Assembly (NCBI GenBank): GCA_027489175.1
Contig: JAIYAE010000019.1
Location: forward strand, 186,001-250,000
DNA length: 64,000 nt
From: Rhodobacter sp.
Lineage (GTDB): Bacteria; Pseudomonadota; Alphaproteobacteria; Rhodobacterales; Rhodobacteraceae
Reading direction: 5' to 3'
Shown: one piece after another, positions 43,371 to 53,621 of the stretch
How the letters are laid out: each line of letters starts with the position of its first letter
Numbering within the stretch: position 1 is the stretch's first letter
The notes under the pieces: generated by a model
Seen by the model: the letters and a program-made list of their open reading frames with translations, nothing else
Databases searched by the model: none
Told to the model about the DNA's origin: nothing
Made by a program: the position numbers and the translations under genes

Positions 43371-43781
43371 TCAAGGGGCGATCATTGCATCCGCGCAGGC
43401 GCAGTGGCTTTGCGGCAGGTCCTGCAGCTCAACCGTGAAGCCGGCAGCTTCCAGCGACTGGGTCAGTGCCACAAGGTCACCCCCCTGGCCGGCCTGCCCG
43501 GCGGTCCACAGGATTTCGGTCGCGCCGGCCAGCGTGTCGCTGCTGGCCAAGGTCGAGGACCGCAGCAGTTTTCCACCCTGACAATCGGCATAGATCACCG
43601 CCTGATTGCCCAGTTTTTCGCCCGGCTTGTCCCACCAGTCGAAAAGCGCATAGCGGCTGTCAAAGCCCTGGATGAAGGCCGCTAGGCCGACGCCCGGCAT
43701 CTCGCAGGTGCGGTTCTCAGGCGTCAACGCCTGCGCCGCCCCGGCGGTCAGCAGCATGGCGGCAAGGGTGCAACGAACCAT
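43371..43781 (-). CDS. Secreted accessory protein in the nuo operon, hypothetical
   Basis: A 136-residue protein with a signal peptide (MVRCTLAAMLLTAGAAQA). The mature part has five cysteines, two close together near the C-terminus (SHCACAD), and a KPGEKLGNQAVIYADCQGGK segment. No domain is recognised. It sits two bases after nuoJ and upstream of nuoK, so it is probably co-transcribed with complex I, but a periplasmic location means it is not likely a core subunit. Confidence 0.65.
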   Translation of the reverse strand: MVRCTLAAMLLTAGAAQALTPENRTCEMPGVGLAAFIQGFDSRYALFDWWDKPGEKLGNQAVIYADCQGGKLLRSSTLASSDTLAGATEILWTAGQAGQGGDLVALTQSLEAAGFTVELQDLPQSHCACADAMIAP

Positions 43782-43783
43782 GG

Positions 43784-44392
43784 TCACAGCCCCTGCCCCG
43801 GCTTGACGTCCTTCAGCTCCATCGCCTTGGCCGGGTCGCGCCACATCTGCTGCAGCACGTTCTGCCGCTTGATGTCTTTCCGGTGCCGCAGAGTCAGCAG
43901 GATCGCCCCGATCATCGCGACCAGAAGGATCAGGCCCGAAATCTGGAACAAGAGGAAATAGCGGTCATACAGCAGCAGGCCGATGGCGCGGGTATTCTCA
44001 ATCTCGGTCGGCGCGATGGCCTGGCGCAGGGCATCAGCCTCATCGGCCACTTCCCAGACGCCGATGCCGATGGCGACCTGCATCAGAAGGATGACCCCGA
44101 TCAACAGGCCAAGCGGCATGTAACGCGCCATTTCGCCCTTGAGCGCGGCAAAGTCGATGTCGAGCATCATGACTACGAACAGGAACAGCACCGCCACCGC
44201 GCCAACGTAGACGATGATGAGAAGCATCGCCACAAACTCCGCCCCCAGAAGGACGAAGAGGCCCGAGGTGGAGAGGAAGGTCAGGATCAGCCACAAGACC
44301 GAATGCACCGGGTTGCGGCTGACGGTGACCATCAGGCCCGCAGTCACGGTGACCACGGCGAACATGTAGAAGGCAAATTCGGCGGCGGTCAT
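43784..44392 (-). CDS. nuoJ: NADH-quinone oxidoreductase subunit J
   Basis: A 202-residue membrane subunit with five helices; the pattern [27 protein letters not shown] and the [11 protein letters not shown] segment are typical. Its helix TM3 region contributes to the E-channel. It overlaps the CMD-like gene upstream by four bases. Confidence 0.94.
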   Translation of the reverse strand: MTAAEFAFYMFAVVTVTAGLMVTVSRNPVHSVLWLILTFLSTSGLFVLLGAEFVAMLLIIVYVGAVAVLFLFVVMMLDIDFAALKGEMARYMPLGLLIGVILLMQVAIGIGVWEVADEADALRQAIAPTEIENTRAIGLLLYDRYFLLFQISGLILLVAMIGAILLTLRHRKDIKRQNVLQQMWRDPAKAMELKDVKPGQGL

Positions 44393-44811
44393 GCGTCTTT
44401 CCCTTCGGTCTTGTCGTCAGTTTCGGCGAAGACGCCCTGCGCGATGTCCAGCGCCTTCTGCATGGCGGGCACACCGGCGAACATGCTCATCTGCCAGATC
44501 ACCTCGGCCACTTCGCGCTTGGTGGCACCGGCCGCAAGGGCATTCTTGATCGTCATGCGCAGTTGCGGCTCACCCATTGGGCCAAGCACGGTCTGCGCGG
44601 CGATGGTCACCAGAAAGCGGGTGCGGGCGTCTAGACCTTCGGGGTTGAAGGTCTTGCCGAACCACATTTCCAGCAGTTCCTTCGGCATGGCCGGGAACAT
44701 CTTTTCGAACGCCTTGGGATCAATCGTGTCCATGCCCGGCATGAAGGCGCTGGCCATCTTCTGGCCCTGCTCCAGCATCGCGGCGAACATCTTGGTGAAA
44801 TCGTCGGTCAT
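44389..44811 (-). CDS. Carboxymuconolactone decarboxylase-like accessory protein
   Basis: A 140-residue protein of the CMD/AhpD-like fold, with the segment [20 protein letters not shown] and [20 protein letters not shown]. There is no cysteine, so the AhpD peroxidase CxxC chemistry is excluded, and the His usual near the AGVP motif is replaced by Gln, so decarboxylase activity is doubtful. It overlaps both nuoI and nuoJ by four bases, which strongly suggests a role tied to complex I production. A similar unassigned frame sits here in P. denitrificans. Confidence 0.75.
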   Translation of the reverse strand: MTDDFTKMFAAMLEQGQKMASAFMPGMDTIDPKAFEKMFPAMPKELLEMWFGKTFNPEGLDARTRFLVTIAAQTVLGPMGEPQLRMTIKNALAAGATKREVAEVIWQMSMFAGVPAMQKALDIAQGVFAETDDKTEGKDA

Positions 44812-45302
44812 CTGTAGGGCGCGTCGATTTCAAGGTTGCGGGCAATCTCGGCTTCCCAGCGGTCACCATTCGCAAGGAGTTTGTCCTTGTTGTAGAACAG
44901 CTCTTCCCGGGTCTCGGTCGAGAATTCGAAGTTCGGGCCTTCGACGATGGCATCAACCGGGCAGGCCTCCTGGCAGAAGCCGCAATAGATGCACTTGGTC
45001 ATGTCGATGTCATAGCGCGTGGTACGGCGGCTGCCGTCCTCCCGCGGTTCGGCGTCGATGGTGATGGCTTGCGCCGGGCAGACCGCCTCACACAGCTTGC
45101 AGGCGATGCAACGCTCCTCGCCGTTCGGATAGCGGCGGAGCGCGTGTTCGCCCCGGAAGCGGGGAGAAAGCGGCCCCTTTTCATGCGGGTAGTTCACGGT
45201 GGATTTGGGCGCGAAGAAGTACTTCATCCCCAGGCCAAAGCCTTTGATGAAATCCATCAGAAGGAAATAGCGGGTCGCGCGGTTCCAGTCGATGTTGGAC
45301 AT
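44808..45302 (-). CDS. nuoI: NADH-quinone oxidoreductase subunit I
   Basis: A 164-residue ferredoxin-like subunit carrying two [4Fe-4S] clusters (N6a and N6b). Both binding motifs are visible: [16 protein letters not shown] and [16 protein letters not shown]. It transfers electrons between NuoG and NuoB in the peripheral arm. Overlaps the CMD-like gene by four bases and starts two bases after nuoH. Confidence 0.96.
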   Translation of the reverse strand: MSNIDWNRATRYFLLMDFIKGFGLGMKYFFAPKSTVNYPHEKGPLSPRFRGEHALRRYPNGEERCIACKLCEAVCPAQAITIDAEPREDGSRRTTRYDIDMTKCIYCGFCQEACPVDAIVEGPNFEFSTETREELFYNKDKLLANGDRWEAEIARNLEIDAPYR

Positions 45303-45304
45303 CT

Positions 45305-46342
45305 TCAGCCTCCAATCGCCCAGCGGGCCCAGAAGCCGCCGAACACTTCGAATTTCGCGAGGAACGCCACCAGCACGACCCAGCCCAGCGACATGGGCAG
45401 GAAGACCTTCCAGCCGATCCGCATCAGCTGGTCATAGCGGTAGCGGGGGACGATGGCCTTCACCATGGCGAACATGAAGAAGAAGAGCCACATCTTGGCG
45501 ACCATCCACCACCAGCCATCGGGCAAGCCGGGGATGGGCGAGAGCCAGCCGCCGAAGAACAGAAGGCTCATCAGCGCGCACATCAGGAAGATCGCGATGT
45601 ATTCGCCGGCCATGAAGAGGAGGTACGGGGTCGAGGAATATTCGACCATGAACCCGGCGACGAGTTCGGATTCCGCTTCCGGCAGATCGAAGGGCGGGCG
45701 GTTCGTTTCGGCCAAGGCGCTGATGAAGAACAGGAACACCATCGGGAAATGCGGCAGCCAGTACCAGTTGAAAAGGCCCCAGTCGCCGTCCTGCGCGGCC
45801 ACGATGGCCGAGAAGTTCATGCCCCCGGTAGAGATGATGACACCGATGATGATGAGGCCGAGCGAGACCTCATACGAGATCATCTGTGCGGCGGACCGCA
45901 GCGACCCAAGGAACGCGTATTTGGAGTTTGAGGCCCAGCCGCCCATGATCACGCCGTAAACCTCAAGCGAGGAGACGGCGAAGACGAAGAGGATCGCCAC
46001 GTTGATGTTGGCCAGCACCCAGCCATCGTCAAACGGGATCACCGCCCAGGCGAGGATCGCCAGCACGAACGAGGCCATGGGTGCAAGGAAGAACACCGGC
46101 CGGTCCACGCCCGCCGGGATGATAATTTCCTTGACCACGTATTTCAGCGCGTCGGCCACCGATTGCAAAAGGCCAAAGGGGCCCACCACGTTCGGGCCCC
46201 GGCGCATCTGCACGGCGGCCCAGATCTTCCGGTCGCCGTAGACGAGGAACAGAAGGCTGATCATCACGAAGGCCACGATCAAAAGCGACTGTGCCGCGAT
46301 CAGCACCGCCGTCCCGAACCCCGTGGAAAGAAACTCCGTCAT
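45305..46342 (-). CDS. nuoH: NADH-quinone oxidoreductase subunit H
   Basis: A 345-residue membrane subunit with eight helices that forms the quinone entry site. The conserved motifs [19 protein letters not shown] and [19 protein letters not shown] are both present. It separates the peripheral and membrane arms of complex I. The lipoprotein gene precedes it by 29 bases. Confidence 0.95.
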   Translation of the reverse strand: MTEFLSTGFGTAVLIAAQSLLIVAFVMISLLFLVYGDRKIWAAVQMRRGPNVVGPFGLLQSVADALKYVVKEIIIPAGVDRPVFFLAPMASFVLAILAWAVIPFDDGWVLANINVAILFVFAVSSLEVYGVIMGGWASNSKYAFLGSLRSAAQMISYEVSLGLIIIGVIISTGGMNFSAIVAAQDGDWGLFNWYWLPHFPMVFLFFISALAETNRPPFDLPEAESELVAGFMVEYSSTPYLLFMAGEYIAIFLMCALMSLLFFGGWLSPIPGLPDGWWWMVAKMWLFFFMFAMVKAIVPRYRYDQLMRIGWKVFLPMSLGWVVLVAFLAKFEVFGGFWARWAIGG

Positions 46343-46371
46343 CTCAGCCCCTCATCCTCAAACCGCCAGCC

Positions 46372-46794
46372 CTACGTTGTCGGTATTCCAAGTTCTGCAC
46401 AGTTCGACACCGCCACTTCGGCATCGATCGTGCGCAAACCCTGCGGCAGGCTGGCCGAGATGAGGTAGACCGCATCCCCGTACCATGTCTGCCCGTCCTT
46501 CTTCACGATGGTCCGCACCTGGCGCGCGAACCCGTACCCTTGATCCAGCGCATATTGCGCTGCTGCACAGCGACCATAGGCCTCGACATCCGCCTTGCCC
46601 GCCGCGCCGCGCATGGCGAGGTTGAAGCTGACAAGGCCGTCATCAAGGCGGATCGTCGAGACCCCCTCATAGACCGGCTGGCCGCGACCGTCTGTCACCT
46701 CTGTTCCCGAGGTGCAAGCCCCGAGCGCCGCCGTCGCGGTGCCAAGGGTCGCAAGCAGGGCCAGCGGGTGCGCCAAGGGCCTATTCCGCCGCAA
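46372..46794 (-). CDS. Putative lipoprotein in the nuo operon, hypothetical
   Basis: A 140-residue protein with a lipoprotein signal ([14 protein letters not shown], lipobox Cys about 27). The mature part has one internal Cys ([13 protein letters not shown]) and a near-C-terminal Cys (SNCAELG). No domain recognised. The frame opens with a TTG at 46794, overlapping the nuoG stop; a TTG at 46776 is another possibility, so the start is uncertain. Located between nuoG and nuoH. Confidence 0.6.
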   Translation of the reverse strand: MRRNRPLAHPLALLATLGTATAALGACTSGTEVTDGRGQPVYEGVSTIRLDDGLVSFNLAMRGAAGKADVEAYGRCAAAQYALDQGYGFARQVRTIVKKDGQTWYGDAVYLISASLPQGLRTIDAEVAVSNCAELGIPTT

Positions 46795-48802
46795 GAGGCT
46801 GTGCCGCGCGGGCCTTGGCCATGGCGGAGAGATCCGCCATCACCACCGAAGCGCGGGCGATGGGGTTTGTCAGGTAGAAGTCCTTGATGGCATTGCGGAA
46901 GTCGGCCTTGCCAAGGGGCTTGATCGGCAGCGCTGGCCCGTCGCTGACGGCCACCTGATCCACCCGGCCCAAATGCGGATGGGCCTTGACGATGGCGGCG
47001 CGCAGCGCGGCCAGGCTGTCCCAAGGCAGGGTCGCCCCGACCTCGGCCGACAGGGCACGCAGGATGGCCCAGTTTTCCTTGGCTTCACCCGGCGCGAACC
47101 CGGCGCGGAAGGCTAGTTGCGGGCGGCCTTCGGTGTTGACGAAAAGGCCGTTTTCTTCGGTCCAGGCGGCGGCGGGCAGAATGATATCGGCGCGGCTGGC
47201 GCCCCGGTCGCCGTGGCTGCCCTGATAGATCACGAAGGGGCCTGCCGCGATCTCAACCTCATCGGCGCCAAGGTTGTAGATCACCTCGGCCCCTTCCGTC
47301 GCCGCGGCAAGGCCACCCTCGGTCACCGCGCCCACATCCATCGCCCCGACACGGGCAGCGGCCGAGTGCAGGATCAGAAGTTTGGAGTTGGAGTTTTCGG
47401 CCAGCTTCATCGCATGGGCCAGAACCGCCTCACCATCCGCTTCATTGATCGCGCCCTGCCCCACGATCACAAGGGTCGGCTTGGCCTTGGTCTCCTCGCT
47501 GATCGTCTGGCTGGAGAGCCTTTCCAGCGCGGCCCGGTCGGTGCCGACATGGGCGTAGTCATAGGTCAGATCGACCGCTTCACCCACCAGCCCGATGACC
47601 GCGCCGTTCATCCAGGCCTTGCGGAGGCGGGCGTTCAGGACCGGTGCCTCGACCCTCGGGTTGGTGCCGATGAGCTGGATCATCTTTGCGCTGTCGATGT
47701 CCTCAATCGTGGCCGTGCCGACATAGGCGGCGCGGTTGCCTGCGGGCAGCTTTGCGCCATCCGTGCGGCATTCGACATGGCCGCCAAGGCCTTCGATCAA
47801 CTGCTTGAGGCTGAACGCCGCCTCAACCGGGGCAAGGTCACCGACCAGCGCGGCAACCTTCTTCCCCTTCATCGCGGCGGCGGCACGGGTCAGCGCTTCG
47901 TTCCATCCGGCCTTCCGCAGCTTTCCGTTCTCACGGACATAGGGCGTGTCCAGCCGCTGGCGGCGCAGGCCATCCCAGACAAAGCGGGTCTTGTCGCTGA
48001 TCCATTCCTCGTTCACGCCGTCATGGTTGCGCGGCAGGATGCGCATGACTTCGCGGCCCTTGGTGTCGACGCGGATGTTCGACCCCAGCGCATCCATCAC
48101 GTCGATGGTTTCGGTCTTGGTCAGTTCCCACGGCCGGGCGGTGAAGGCATAGGGCTTGGAGGTCAGCGCACCAACAGGGCAAAGGTCGATGATGTTGCCC
48201 TGCAGGTTCGAATCGAGGGTCAGGTTCAGATAGCTGGTGATTTCCGAATCCTCACCGCGCCCGGTCTGGCCCATCTGGGTGATCCCGGCGACCTCGGTCG
48301 TAAAGCGGACGCAGCGGGTGCAGGAAATGCAGCGCGTCATGTGGGTTTCAACCAGCGGACCAAGGTTCAGATCCTCGCTCGCGCGCTTCGGCTCGCGGTA
48401 GCGGCTGAAATCGACGCCGTAAGCCATCGCCTGATCCTGCAGGTCGCACTCGCCGCCCTGATCGCAGATCGGGCAATCCAAGGGGTGGTTGATGAGGAGG
48501 AACTCCATCACCCCTTCGCGGGCCTTCTTCACCATCGGCGACTTGGTCTTGACCAAGGGGGCCTCACCATTCGGCCCCGGGCGCAGGTCTTTCACCTGCA
48601 TCGCGCAGGAGGCGGCCGGTTTCGGCGGGCCGCCCACAACCTCGACCAGGCACATCCGGCAGTTGCCCGCGATGGTCAGGCGCTCATGGTAGCAGAACCG
48701 GGGGATTTCCACCCCCGCCACTTCCGCCGCCTGAATGATGGTCATCGCGCCATCAACCTCGACTTCGATGCCGTCGATGCTGATTTTCTTGAGGTTAGAC
48801 AT
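46781..48802 (-). CDS. nuoG: NADH-quinone oxidoreductase subunit G
   Basis: A 673-residue iron-sulfur subunit. The N-terminal part has a [2Fe-2S] domain (with [10 protein letters not shown]), a C-x2-C-type motif ([15 protein letters not shown]) and a 4Fe-4S motif ([10 protein letters not shown]). The C-terminal molybdopterin-oxidoreductase-like part is present but lacks the cofactor, as usual in NuoG. It passes electrons from NuoF/E to NuoI. ATG 48802 matches the family N-terminus ([14 protein letters not shown]). Confidence 0.95.
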   Translation of the reverse strand: MSNLKKISIDGIEVEVDGAMTIIQAAEVAGVEIPRFCYHERLTIAGNCRMCLVEVVGGPPKPAASCAMQVKDLRPGPNGEAPLVKTKSPMVKKAREGVMEFLLINHPLDCPICDQGGECDLQDQAMAYGVDFSRYREPKRASEDLNLGPLVETHMTRCISCTRCVRFTTEVAGITQMGQTGRGEDSEITSYLNLTLDSNLQGNIIDLCPVGALTSKPYAFTARPWELTKTETIDVMDALGSNIRVDTKGREVMRILPRNHDGVNEEWISDKTRFVWDGLRRQRLDTPYVRENGKLRKAGWNEALTRAAAAMKGKKVAALVGDLAPVEAAFSLKQLIEGLGGHVECRTDGAKLPAGNRAAYVGTATIEDIDSAKMIQLIGTNPRVEAPVLNARLRKAWMNGAVIGLVGEAVDLTYDYAHVGTDRAALERLSSQTISEETKAKPTLVIVGQGAINEADGEAVLAHAMKLAENSNSKLLILHSAAARVGAMDVGAVTEGGLAAATEGAEVIYNLGADEVEIAAGPFVIYQGSHGDRGASRADIILPAAAWTEENGLFVNTEGRPQLAFRAGFAPGEAKENWAILRALSAEVGATLPWDSLAALRAAIVKAHPHLGRVDQVAVSDGPALPIKPLGKADFRNAIKDFYLTNPIARASVVMADLSAMAKARAAQPLAAE

Positions 48803-48974
48803 GGGCCCGGTCCTTCCGCAGCAGCCAAAGCGCCGCAACCCGCAGCCGGGCGAGCAGCCCGACTGGGCGCGCGGAGGCTGCCTGTTTCGTCGTATCCTGT
48901 TCAAATGACAGGTGTTTCACACGCGCGTCCATGTCGCGCATCAGATGCTTGGGGTCAAGGTTGCCGTAGCACAT
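48795..48974 (-). CDS. Short 59-residue protein before nuoG, hypothetical
   Basis: A 59-residue frame beginning [20 protein letters not shown] and ending KDRAHV before a TAA (48795-48797) that overlaps the nuoG start region. It contains a mid-region hydrophobic helix ([17 protein letters not shown]) that may be amphipathic. The start of similar small proteins (MCY-x-NLDPK-x-L-x-R) is familiar from other Rhodobacteraceae genomes, as I recall it. Position between the DUF3291 gene and nuoG and lack of spacing support a real gene. Function unknown. Confidence 0.6.
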   Translation of the reverse strand: MCYGNLDPKHLMRDMDARVKHLSFEQDTTKQAASARPVGLLARLRVAALWLLRKDRAHV

Positions 48975-48979
48975 CGCCC

Positions 48980-49483
48980 CTACTCCGCCGCCACTTGGGT
49001 GCAGCCATGGGTCTTCCAGAGTTGCGCCTCTTTCAGGTATTTCCAGCCGAAGGCATGGTCGCTGTCACCATGCGCGCGAAGATGGTCCAGCCGTGCCAGC
49101 GCCTCATCAAGGCTGGGCTTGTGGCCCGCAGGCACCCACCACATGACGAAATGCATCTTTCCCAGAACCTCAAACCACTCTTGCCGCCGTTCATAGAAGG
49201 CACGGTGGACGGTGTTCCAGACGAAAGCTTCCAGCGTTTCCACGTTTTCCCAGACCGTCAGGTTCGACACATATTGCGGGTCGCCGCCGATCTTGGCTTC
49301 GGTGTTTCCGGTCCCCGGCTCACCACTGCCTTCCATCATCCAGACAAAGCCCGGCATCCGCTTGCCCAGGCCATTCACCCGGTCAAGCGCATGCATGAAC
49401 TCGGCCACGCGCGGGTCGTCCGTGGGGGCCAAGAGGCGCCCCACGTTCAACTCGGCCAGGTGATGTCCGGCAGGTTGGATCAT
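48980..49483 (-). CDS. DUF3291-like protein in the nuo operon
   Basis: A 167-residue soluble protein of the DUF3291 type, related to dimeric alpha-beta barrel proteins. Visible pattern: LAELNVGRLLAPTDDPRVAE, SNLTVWENVETLEAFVWN, and MHFVMWWVPAGHKPSLDEAL. The wide Trp-rich segment is typical. Function is unknown; similarity to heme- or flavin-binding barrels is possible. ATG 49483 overlaps the next gene by four bases (ATGA). Confidence 0.75.
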   Translation of the reverse strand: MIQPAGHHLAELNVGRLLAPTDDPRVAEFMHALDRVNGLGKRMPGFVWMMEGSGEPGTGNTEAKIGGDPQYVSNLTVWENVETLEAFVWNTVHRAFYERRQEWFEVLGKMHFVMWWVPAGHKPSLDEALARLDHLRAHGDSDHAFGWKYLKEAQLWKTHGCTQVAAE

Positions 49484-49881
49484 TTGGTGGACCTCAAGAG
49501 ATAGCCGATCAGGCTTTCCTTGGCGATTTCCTCTTCGCCGATCTTGCAATAGGCGGCCTCGTTGCCCGGTTCCGCCCCGCGTTCCTTCAGCCATTCAGCG
49601 GCCAGGGCCTTGCCCCGCGCCTTTTCTTCCTTGTTGGTCACAAACTCCCGCACCTGGGCCGAGGTGTACCCCTTCGAGAGCGCATAGTCGCGCAGCTTGT
49701 TAAGCTCACCAAGCGCGCGCAGCTTGCGGGCTTCGATGGTCGAGCAGTTGTCATCGATCGCGTCGCCGATGAAGCCCTGCAAGAGGGTGTTGTTGATCGT
49801 CGGCTCTTCGTTGATTGGGACCAGCGCATAGGCCGGGGCCGCGATGGCAAGGGCAGCGAGGGTAAGGGTGATGCGTTTCAT
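49480..49881 (-). CDS. DUF5333-like secreted protein in the nuo operon
   Basis: A 133-residue protein with a signal peptide (MKRITLTLAALAIAAPAYAL). The mature part starts VPINEEPTINNTLLQGFIGD and has two cysteines (DDNC, AYCKIG) that could form a disulfide. I recall this as the DUF5333 family, found in Rhodobacterales. It overlaps the DUF3291 gene by four bases. ATG 49881 is preferred; the upstream frame is intergenic. Confidence 0.7.
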   Translation of the reverse strand: MKRITLTLAALAIAAPAYALVPINEEPTINNTLLQGFIGDAIDDNCSTIEARKLRALGELNKLRDYALSKGYTSAQVREFVTNKEEKARGKALAAEWLKERGAEPGNEAAYCKIGEEEIAKESLIGYLLRSTK

Positions 49882-49988
49882 GAAAGCCTCCTTGGCGATT
49901 TCTGCCGCAGAGATGGGGGCAATGCCCGTTGATATGCCATGACAAACCGGGGTTCTCAGCGGTTTGTGACCGGGGATGACAGCATTCG
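49882..49988. other. Spacer with small hairpin between two accessory genes
   Basis: About 107 bases without a gene. A perfect 8-bp stem, ACAAACCG / CGGTTTGT, spans 49942-49949 and 49960-49967. It could be an attenuator or transcript stabiliser within the long operon; no T run follows. Confidence 0.4.
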
Positions 49989-50246
49989 TCATTCGCAACC
50001 CCCCGGATAGACCCATTCTCCGGTCGCCCGGTCGAAGCGGTCATAAATCGAGGTGTTGACCCTGCCGTCACAGACCGCGTCGGCGGCCTTCCGGGCTGCG
50101 GCGCCGTCCCACATCTGGTAGGGTTGGCCCACGCCGGACACGCGCACCGGGCCCTTGACGGCGGGCGTGCCCGTAGGCGCGGCGGGGCCCGTGGCCACGC
50201 AGGCGGCTTGTGCCAGCGTCAGGGAAAGGGCCACGGCCATGCGCAT
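49989..50246 (-). CDS. Small lipoprotein in the nuo operon, hypothetical
   Basis: An 85-residue protein with a lipoprotein-type signal (VALSLTLAQAAC, Cys about 16). The mature part has a YQMWDGAAARKAADAVCDGR segment and ends in GEWVYPGGCE with two further cysteines. ATG 50246 overlaps the nuoF stop as TGATG, so translation is probably coupled. No domain recognised. Confidence 0.6.
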   Translation of the reverse strand: MRMAVALSLTLAQAACVATGPAAPTGTPAVKGPVRVSGVGQPYQMWDGAAARKAADAVCDGRVNTSIYDRFDRATGEWVYPGGCE

Positions 50247-51541
50247 CACTCTGCCGCCACAGCCGACACGCGACCGGTCTTCTTGGCCTTGATCCGGTCC
50301 TCGATCTCATCGCGGAAGGCGCGGATCAGGCCCTGGATCGGCCAGGCGGCGGCGTCGCCCAAGGCGCAGATCGTGTGGCCTTCGACCTGTTTGGTCACCG
50401 ACAGCAGCATGTCGATCTCCTCGACCTCGGCCTCACCGCGGACGAGGCGATCCATCACGCGCATCATCCAGCCGGTGCCTTCGCGGCAGGGGGTGCACTG
50501 GCCGCAGCTTTCGTGCTTGTAGAACTTCGACAGCCGCCAGATCGCCTTGATGATGTCGGTGGACTGGTCCATCACGATCACCGCCGCCGTACCCAACCCT
50601 GAGCGTTGTTCACGCAGCCAGTCGAAATCCATGATCGCGTCGTCGCACTGCGCCTGGGTCAGCAAAGGCACCGACGACCCACCGGGGATCACCGCCTTGA
50701 TGTTCTTCCAGCCGCCGCGCACGCCGCCGCAATGCCGGTCAAGGAGTTCCTTCAGCGGGATCGACATCGCCTCTTCCACCACGCAAGGGTTCATCACGTG
50801 GCCGGAGATGCCGAAAAGCTTGGTGCCGGTGTTGTTCGGCCGCCCGAAGCTGGCAAACCAGTCTGACCCGCGCCGCAGGATCGTCGGCACCACTGCAATC
50901 GACTCCACGTTGTTCACCGTGGTCGGGCAGCCGTAAAGGCCAGAACCCGCCGGGAACGGCGGCTTCATCCGGGGCATGCCCTTCTTGCCTTCCAGGCTTT
51001 CCAGCAGCGCAGTTTCCTCGCCGCAGATATAGGCCCCTGCGCCGTGGTGCAGGTAAAGGTCGAAGTCCCAGCCCGACTTCGCGGCGTTCTTGCCCAGAAG
51101 GCCTGCGTCGTAGCATTCGTCGATGGCCGCCTGCAGCGCCTCACGCTCACGAATATACTCGCCGCGGATGTAGATGTAGCAGGTGTTGGCGCTCATCGCG
51201 AAGCTGGCGATCAGCGCACCTTCGATCAGGGTATGCGGATCGTGCCGCATGATTTCCCGGTCCTTGCAGGTGCCAGGTTCGGATTCGTCGGCGTTGATGA
51301 CCAGATAGCTGGGCCGCCCGTCCGACTGCTTGGGCATGAAGCTCCACTTCAACCCCGTCGGAAAGCCCGCCCCGCCCCGCCCGCGCAGACCGCTGGCTTT
51401 GACCTGTTCGATCAGGGTATCCCGCCCGCGCTTGATGATCTCGGCGGTGCCGTTCCAATGCCCACGCTTCATCGCACCCTTGAGGGAGCGGTCATGCATC
51501 CCGTAAAGGTTGGTGAAGATCCGGTCCTGATCCTTGAGCAT
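50246..51541 (-). CDS. nuoF: NADH-quinone oxidoreductase subunit F
   Basis: A 431-residue flavoprotein subunit that binds FMN and NADH. Visible are the NADH/FMN loop [13 protein letters not shown], the FMN segment [18 protein letters not shown], and the [4Fe-4S] cluster motif [12 protein letters not shown]. It is the electron entry point of complex I. ATG 51541 ([14 protein letters not shown]) matches the family N-terminus. Confidence 0.96.
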   Translation of the reverse strand: MLKDQDRIFTNLYGMHDRSLKGAMKRGHWNGTAEIIKRGRDTLIEQVKASGLRGRGGAGFPTGLKWSFMPKQSDGRPSYLVINADESEPGTCKDREIMRHDPHTLIEGALIASFAMSANTCYIYIRGEYIREREALQAAIDECYDAGLLGKNAAKSGWDFDLYLHHGAGAYICGEETALLESLEGKKGMPRMKPPFPAGSGLYGCPTTVNNVESIAVVPTILRRGSDWFASFGRPNNTGTKLFGISGHVMNPCVVEEAMSIPLKELLDRHCGGVRGGWKNIKAVIPGGSSVPLLTQAQCDDAIMDFDWLREQRSGLGTAAVIVMDQSTDIIKAIWRLSKFYKHESCGQCTPCREGTGWMMRVMDRLVRGEAEVEEIDMLLSVTKQVEGHTICALGDAAAWPIQGLIRAFRDEIEDRIKAKKTGRVSAVAAE

Positions 51542-51563
51542 CGCTTGCCTTCCTAACTCTGGC

Positions 51564-51791
51564 CTAACTTTGGCGTCCACGCCAGATCTGATACGTCACG
51601 ACCATGGCCCAAAGGAATGCGGCCAATGCGACGAAGTCGAACAGAAACACGAACCGCGTTTCCCAGCCCAATTGCCCGCCAAGCCATTGCGCCCCCATCC
51701 ACAGGATCACGGTTGCCACCAGGACGATGGCAACCAGACGCGCCTGCGAGGCACGCCTGATCTCGGCTTCGGTGGGGGGCTTGGGGGTCAT
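51564..51791 (-). CDS. DUF5337-like small membrane protein in the nuo operon
   Basis: A 75-residue protein with two membrane helices ([18 protein letters not shown] and [19 protein letters not shown]) and a basic N-terminal region ([12 protein letters not shown]). I recall this as DUF5337, a small Rhodobacterales family. It lies between nuoE and nuoF with the HhH protein, probably co-transcribed. Function unknown. Confidence 0.7.
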   Translation of the reverse strand: MTPKPPTEAEIRRASQARLVAIVLVATVILWMGAQWLGGQLGWETRFVFLFDFVALAAFLWAMVVTYQIWRGRQS

Positions 51792-51798
51792 GCGGCCC

Positions 51799-52380
51799 TT
51801 AGTAGTTGTTGGTCTTGGCGCGTTCGCGGAACGCCTCAAGCCCTTCGCTGACGATAAGTTTGGCCTGCGCCACCCAGCGGTCACGGGTGATCCGGCCCTT
51901 GAACGACTTCATTTCACTATCGACCACGGCGACATCGGCGTCAGACCAGCTGGCGATCTGGTCGAAATGGTAAATGCCAAGCTCGTTCACCAGCTTTTCC
52001 ATCGCCGGGCCGATGCCTTCGATTTCCTTGAGGTTGTCCGCCGTGCCGCCGCGCGGCCCTTTCAGGCGCATCGGGCCAGCGCCAGTGGCGGCCACAGGTG
52101 CCGCAACAAAGGCAGCGGGCATTGCTTCGGGCATCGGGGCCGCGGCAGGCTTGGCGACCGGGGCCTGCGCAGGGGCGGCCGCCGGGACCGGGGCTTCTGC
52201 GCCCCAGGGCATGCCAAGGATCAGACCGGCCACGGCAGCGACGACCGCGCCAAGGGCAGCCGCGGGGAAAAGGTCAAACTCACCCACAACAACAAGGGCG
52301 CCAAAAGCCACCAGACCGGCGGCGGCCCCGATGACCCAGCCCGTCAAGTTCGGGGCATTCATGTTCTCAGCCTTGCGCAT
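51799..52380 (-). CDS. Membrane-anchored HhH-domain protein related to the NuoE C-terminus
   Basis: A 193-residue protein: two membrane helices at the N-terminus (WVIGAAAGLVAFGALVVV, then AALGAVVAAVAGLILGMPW), an Ala/Pro-rich linker and a C-terminal helix-hairpin-helix-like domain (about 110-185). The latter contains [27 protein letters not shown] and FKGRITRDRWVAQAK, which are closely matched in the last 75 residues of NuoE (next gene). The domain resembles the extension of alphaproteobacterial ribosomal protein L21, from memory. A good SD (GAGGGA) precedes ATG 52380. Confidence 0.8.
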   Translation of the reverse strand: MRKAENMNAPNLTGWVIGAAAGLVAFGALVVVGEFDLFPAAALGAVVAAVAGLILGMPWGAEAPVPAAAPAQAPVAKPAAAPMPEAMPAAFVAAPVAATGAGPMRLKGPRGGTADNLKEIEGIGPAMEKLVNELGIYHFDQIASWSDADVAVVDSEMKSFKGRITRDRWVAQAKLIVSEGLEAFRERAKTNNY

Positions 52381-52445
52381 TTAAAGTCCCTCTCTCCCTC
52401 TGCGGCCCTTTGCGGGCCTGATTGCCGTGATCCGTCTTCCTTCCA

Positions 52446-53621
52446 CTATGCCTTAGCGGCCTTCTCGGCCTCGGCGACGGTGCCGCCTGCAGCCAGAACC
52501 TTGGCCTGCACCACCCAGCGGTCGCGGGTGACACGGCCCTTGAAGCCTTCCAGATTGTCATCGACCCAGGCGATTTCGGCCGCACTCCAGCTGGCGATCT
52601 GGTCGAAATGGTAAAAGCCAAGCTTGTGGCACAAGGCTTCAAGCTTCGGCCCGATCCCGAGGATGACCTTCAGATCATCCGCCTTGCCGCCACGCGGCGC
52701 AGACAGGGCGGCGGGCTTGATGCCCATGGTCGTCGGGGCTTTGGCTTCGGGCGTCGCAGCGGGCGTCGCGATGGGTGAGTTTCCGTCCGACACCGGCTTG
52801 CCCTTGGACACCGCCCGCGCCTCTTGCACGGTGGCGCCGGTCGCGTCGGCAGGTTGGCCTGCCGCGGGCTTTGGCTCGGACGCTTTGGCTTTCGCGGGCT
52901 TGACCGCCGCAGGCTTGCCCAGCCAAGGCATGGTCAGCGGCACTTCGGTCCCGTCGATCCGCTTGACGGTATCGCCGATGTCCACCGCCGCTTGCGCGCT
53001 GGCGTTATACTTCGGGCGGCCCGCAGCGTATTCGGTCAGCGAGGTCAGCCCCCCCGCCGGCTCTGCCGCATAGCGCCCGGCTTGCGGCCCGGGAACCGGA
53101 ACCTCGCCCTTGGAGAAGCGCGCGATCAGGTCGCGCAGCATCTGCGGGGTCAGGTCTTCGTAGTAATCCTTGCCGATCTGGGCCATCGGCGCGTTGGCGC
53201 AGGCGCCCATGCATTCAACCTCTTCCCAGCTGAATTTCCCGTCAGCAGAAAGGGTGTGCGGCTGCTTGGCGATCAGCTCTTTCGCGACGGCCACAAGGTC
53301 TTCGGCGCCGCAGATCATGCAGCTGGTTGTGCCGCAAATCTGGATATGCGCGACAGACCCCACCGGCTGCAGCTGGAACATGAAGTAGAACGTCGCCACT
53401 TCCAGCGCGCGGATATAGGCCATGCCCAGCATCGCGGCGACATGCTCGATCGCGGGACGGGACAGCCACCCCTCCTGTTCCTGCGCGCGCCACAAAAGCG
53501 GGATGATAGCCGACGCCTGCCGCCCCTCAGGGTATTTGGAAATCTGGCCCTTGGCCCAAGCCTCATTCGCCGGGGTGAACGCGAAGGACGCGGGTTGGTC
53601 TTTGTGCAGGCGGCGCAGCAT
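52446..53621 (-). CDS. nuoE: NADH-quinone oxidoreductase subunit E with C-terminal HhH extension
   Basis: A 391-residue protein, more than twice the usual NuoE length (about 165-240). Residues 1-190 are the thioredoxin-like [2Fe-2S] domain with its four cysteines in [11 protein letters not shown] and [10 protein letters not shown]. An Ala/Pro/Lys-rich linker (about 235-305) leads to an HhH-like domain (about 310-385: [42 protein letters not shown]). That domain is duplicated in the membrane protein encoded immediately downstream. Extended NuoE proteins are known in Rhodobacter and Paracoccus, as I recall. Binding partner of NuoF. Confidence 0.93.
   Translation of the reverse strand: MLRRLHKDQPASFAFTPANEAWAKGQISKYPEGRQASAIIPLLWRAQEQEGWLSRPAIEHVAAMLGMAYIRALEVATFYFMFQLQPVGSVAHIQICGTTSCMICGAEDLVAVAKELIAKQPHTLSADGKFSWEEVECMGACANAPMAQIGKDYYEDLTPQMLRDLIARFSKGEVPVPGPQAGRYAAEPAGGLTSLTEYAAGRPKYNASAQAAVDIGDTVKRIDGTEVPLTMPWLGKPAAVKPAKAKASEPKPAAGQPADATGATVQEARAVSKGKPVSDGNSPIATPAATPEAKAPTTMGIKPAALSAPRGGKADDLKVILGIGPKLEALCHKLGFYHFDQIASWSAAEIAWVDDNLEGFKGRVTRDRWVVQAKVLAAGGTVAEAEKAAKA

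Noticed and set aside
44389..44811. AhpD-like peroxidase role for the CMD-like gene
   Set aside because: The protein has no cysteine, so the CxxC peroxidase chemistry is impossible.
47117..49504. 795-codon plus-strand frame opposite nuoG and nearby genes
   Set aside because: It spans several real minus-strand genes and has no recognisable domain.
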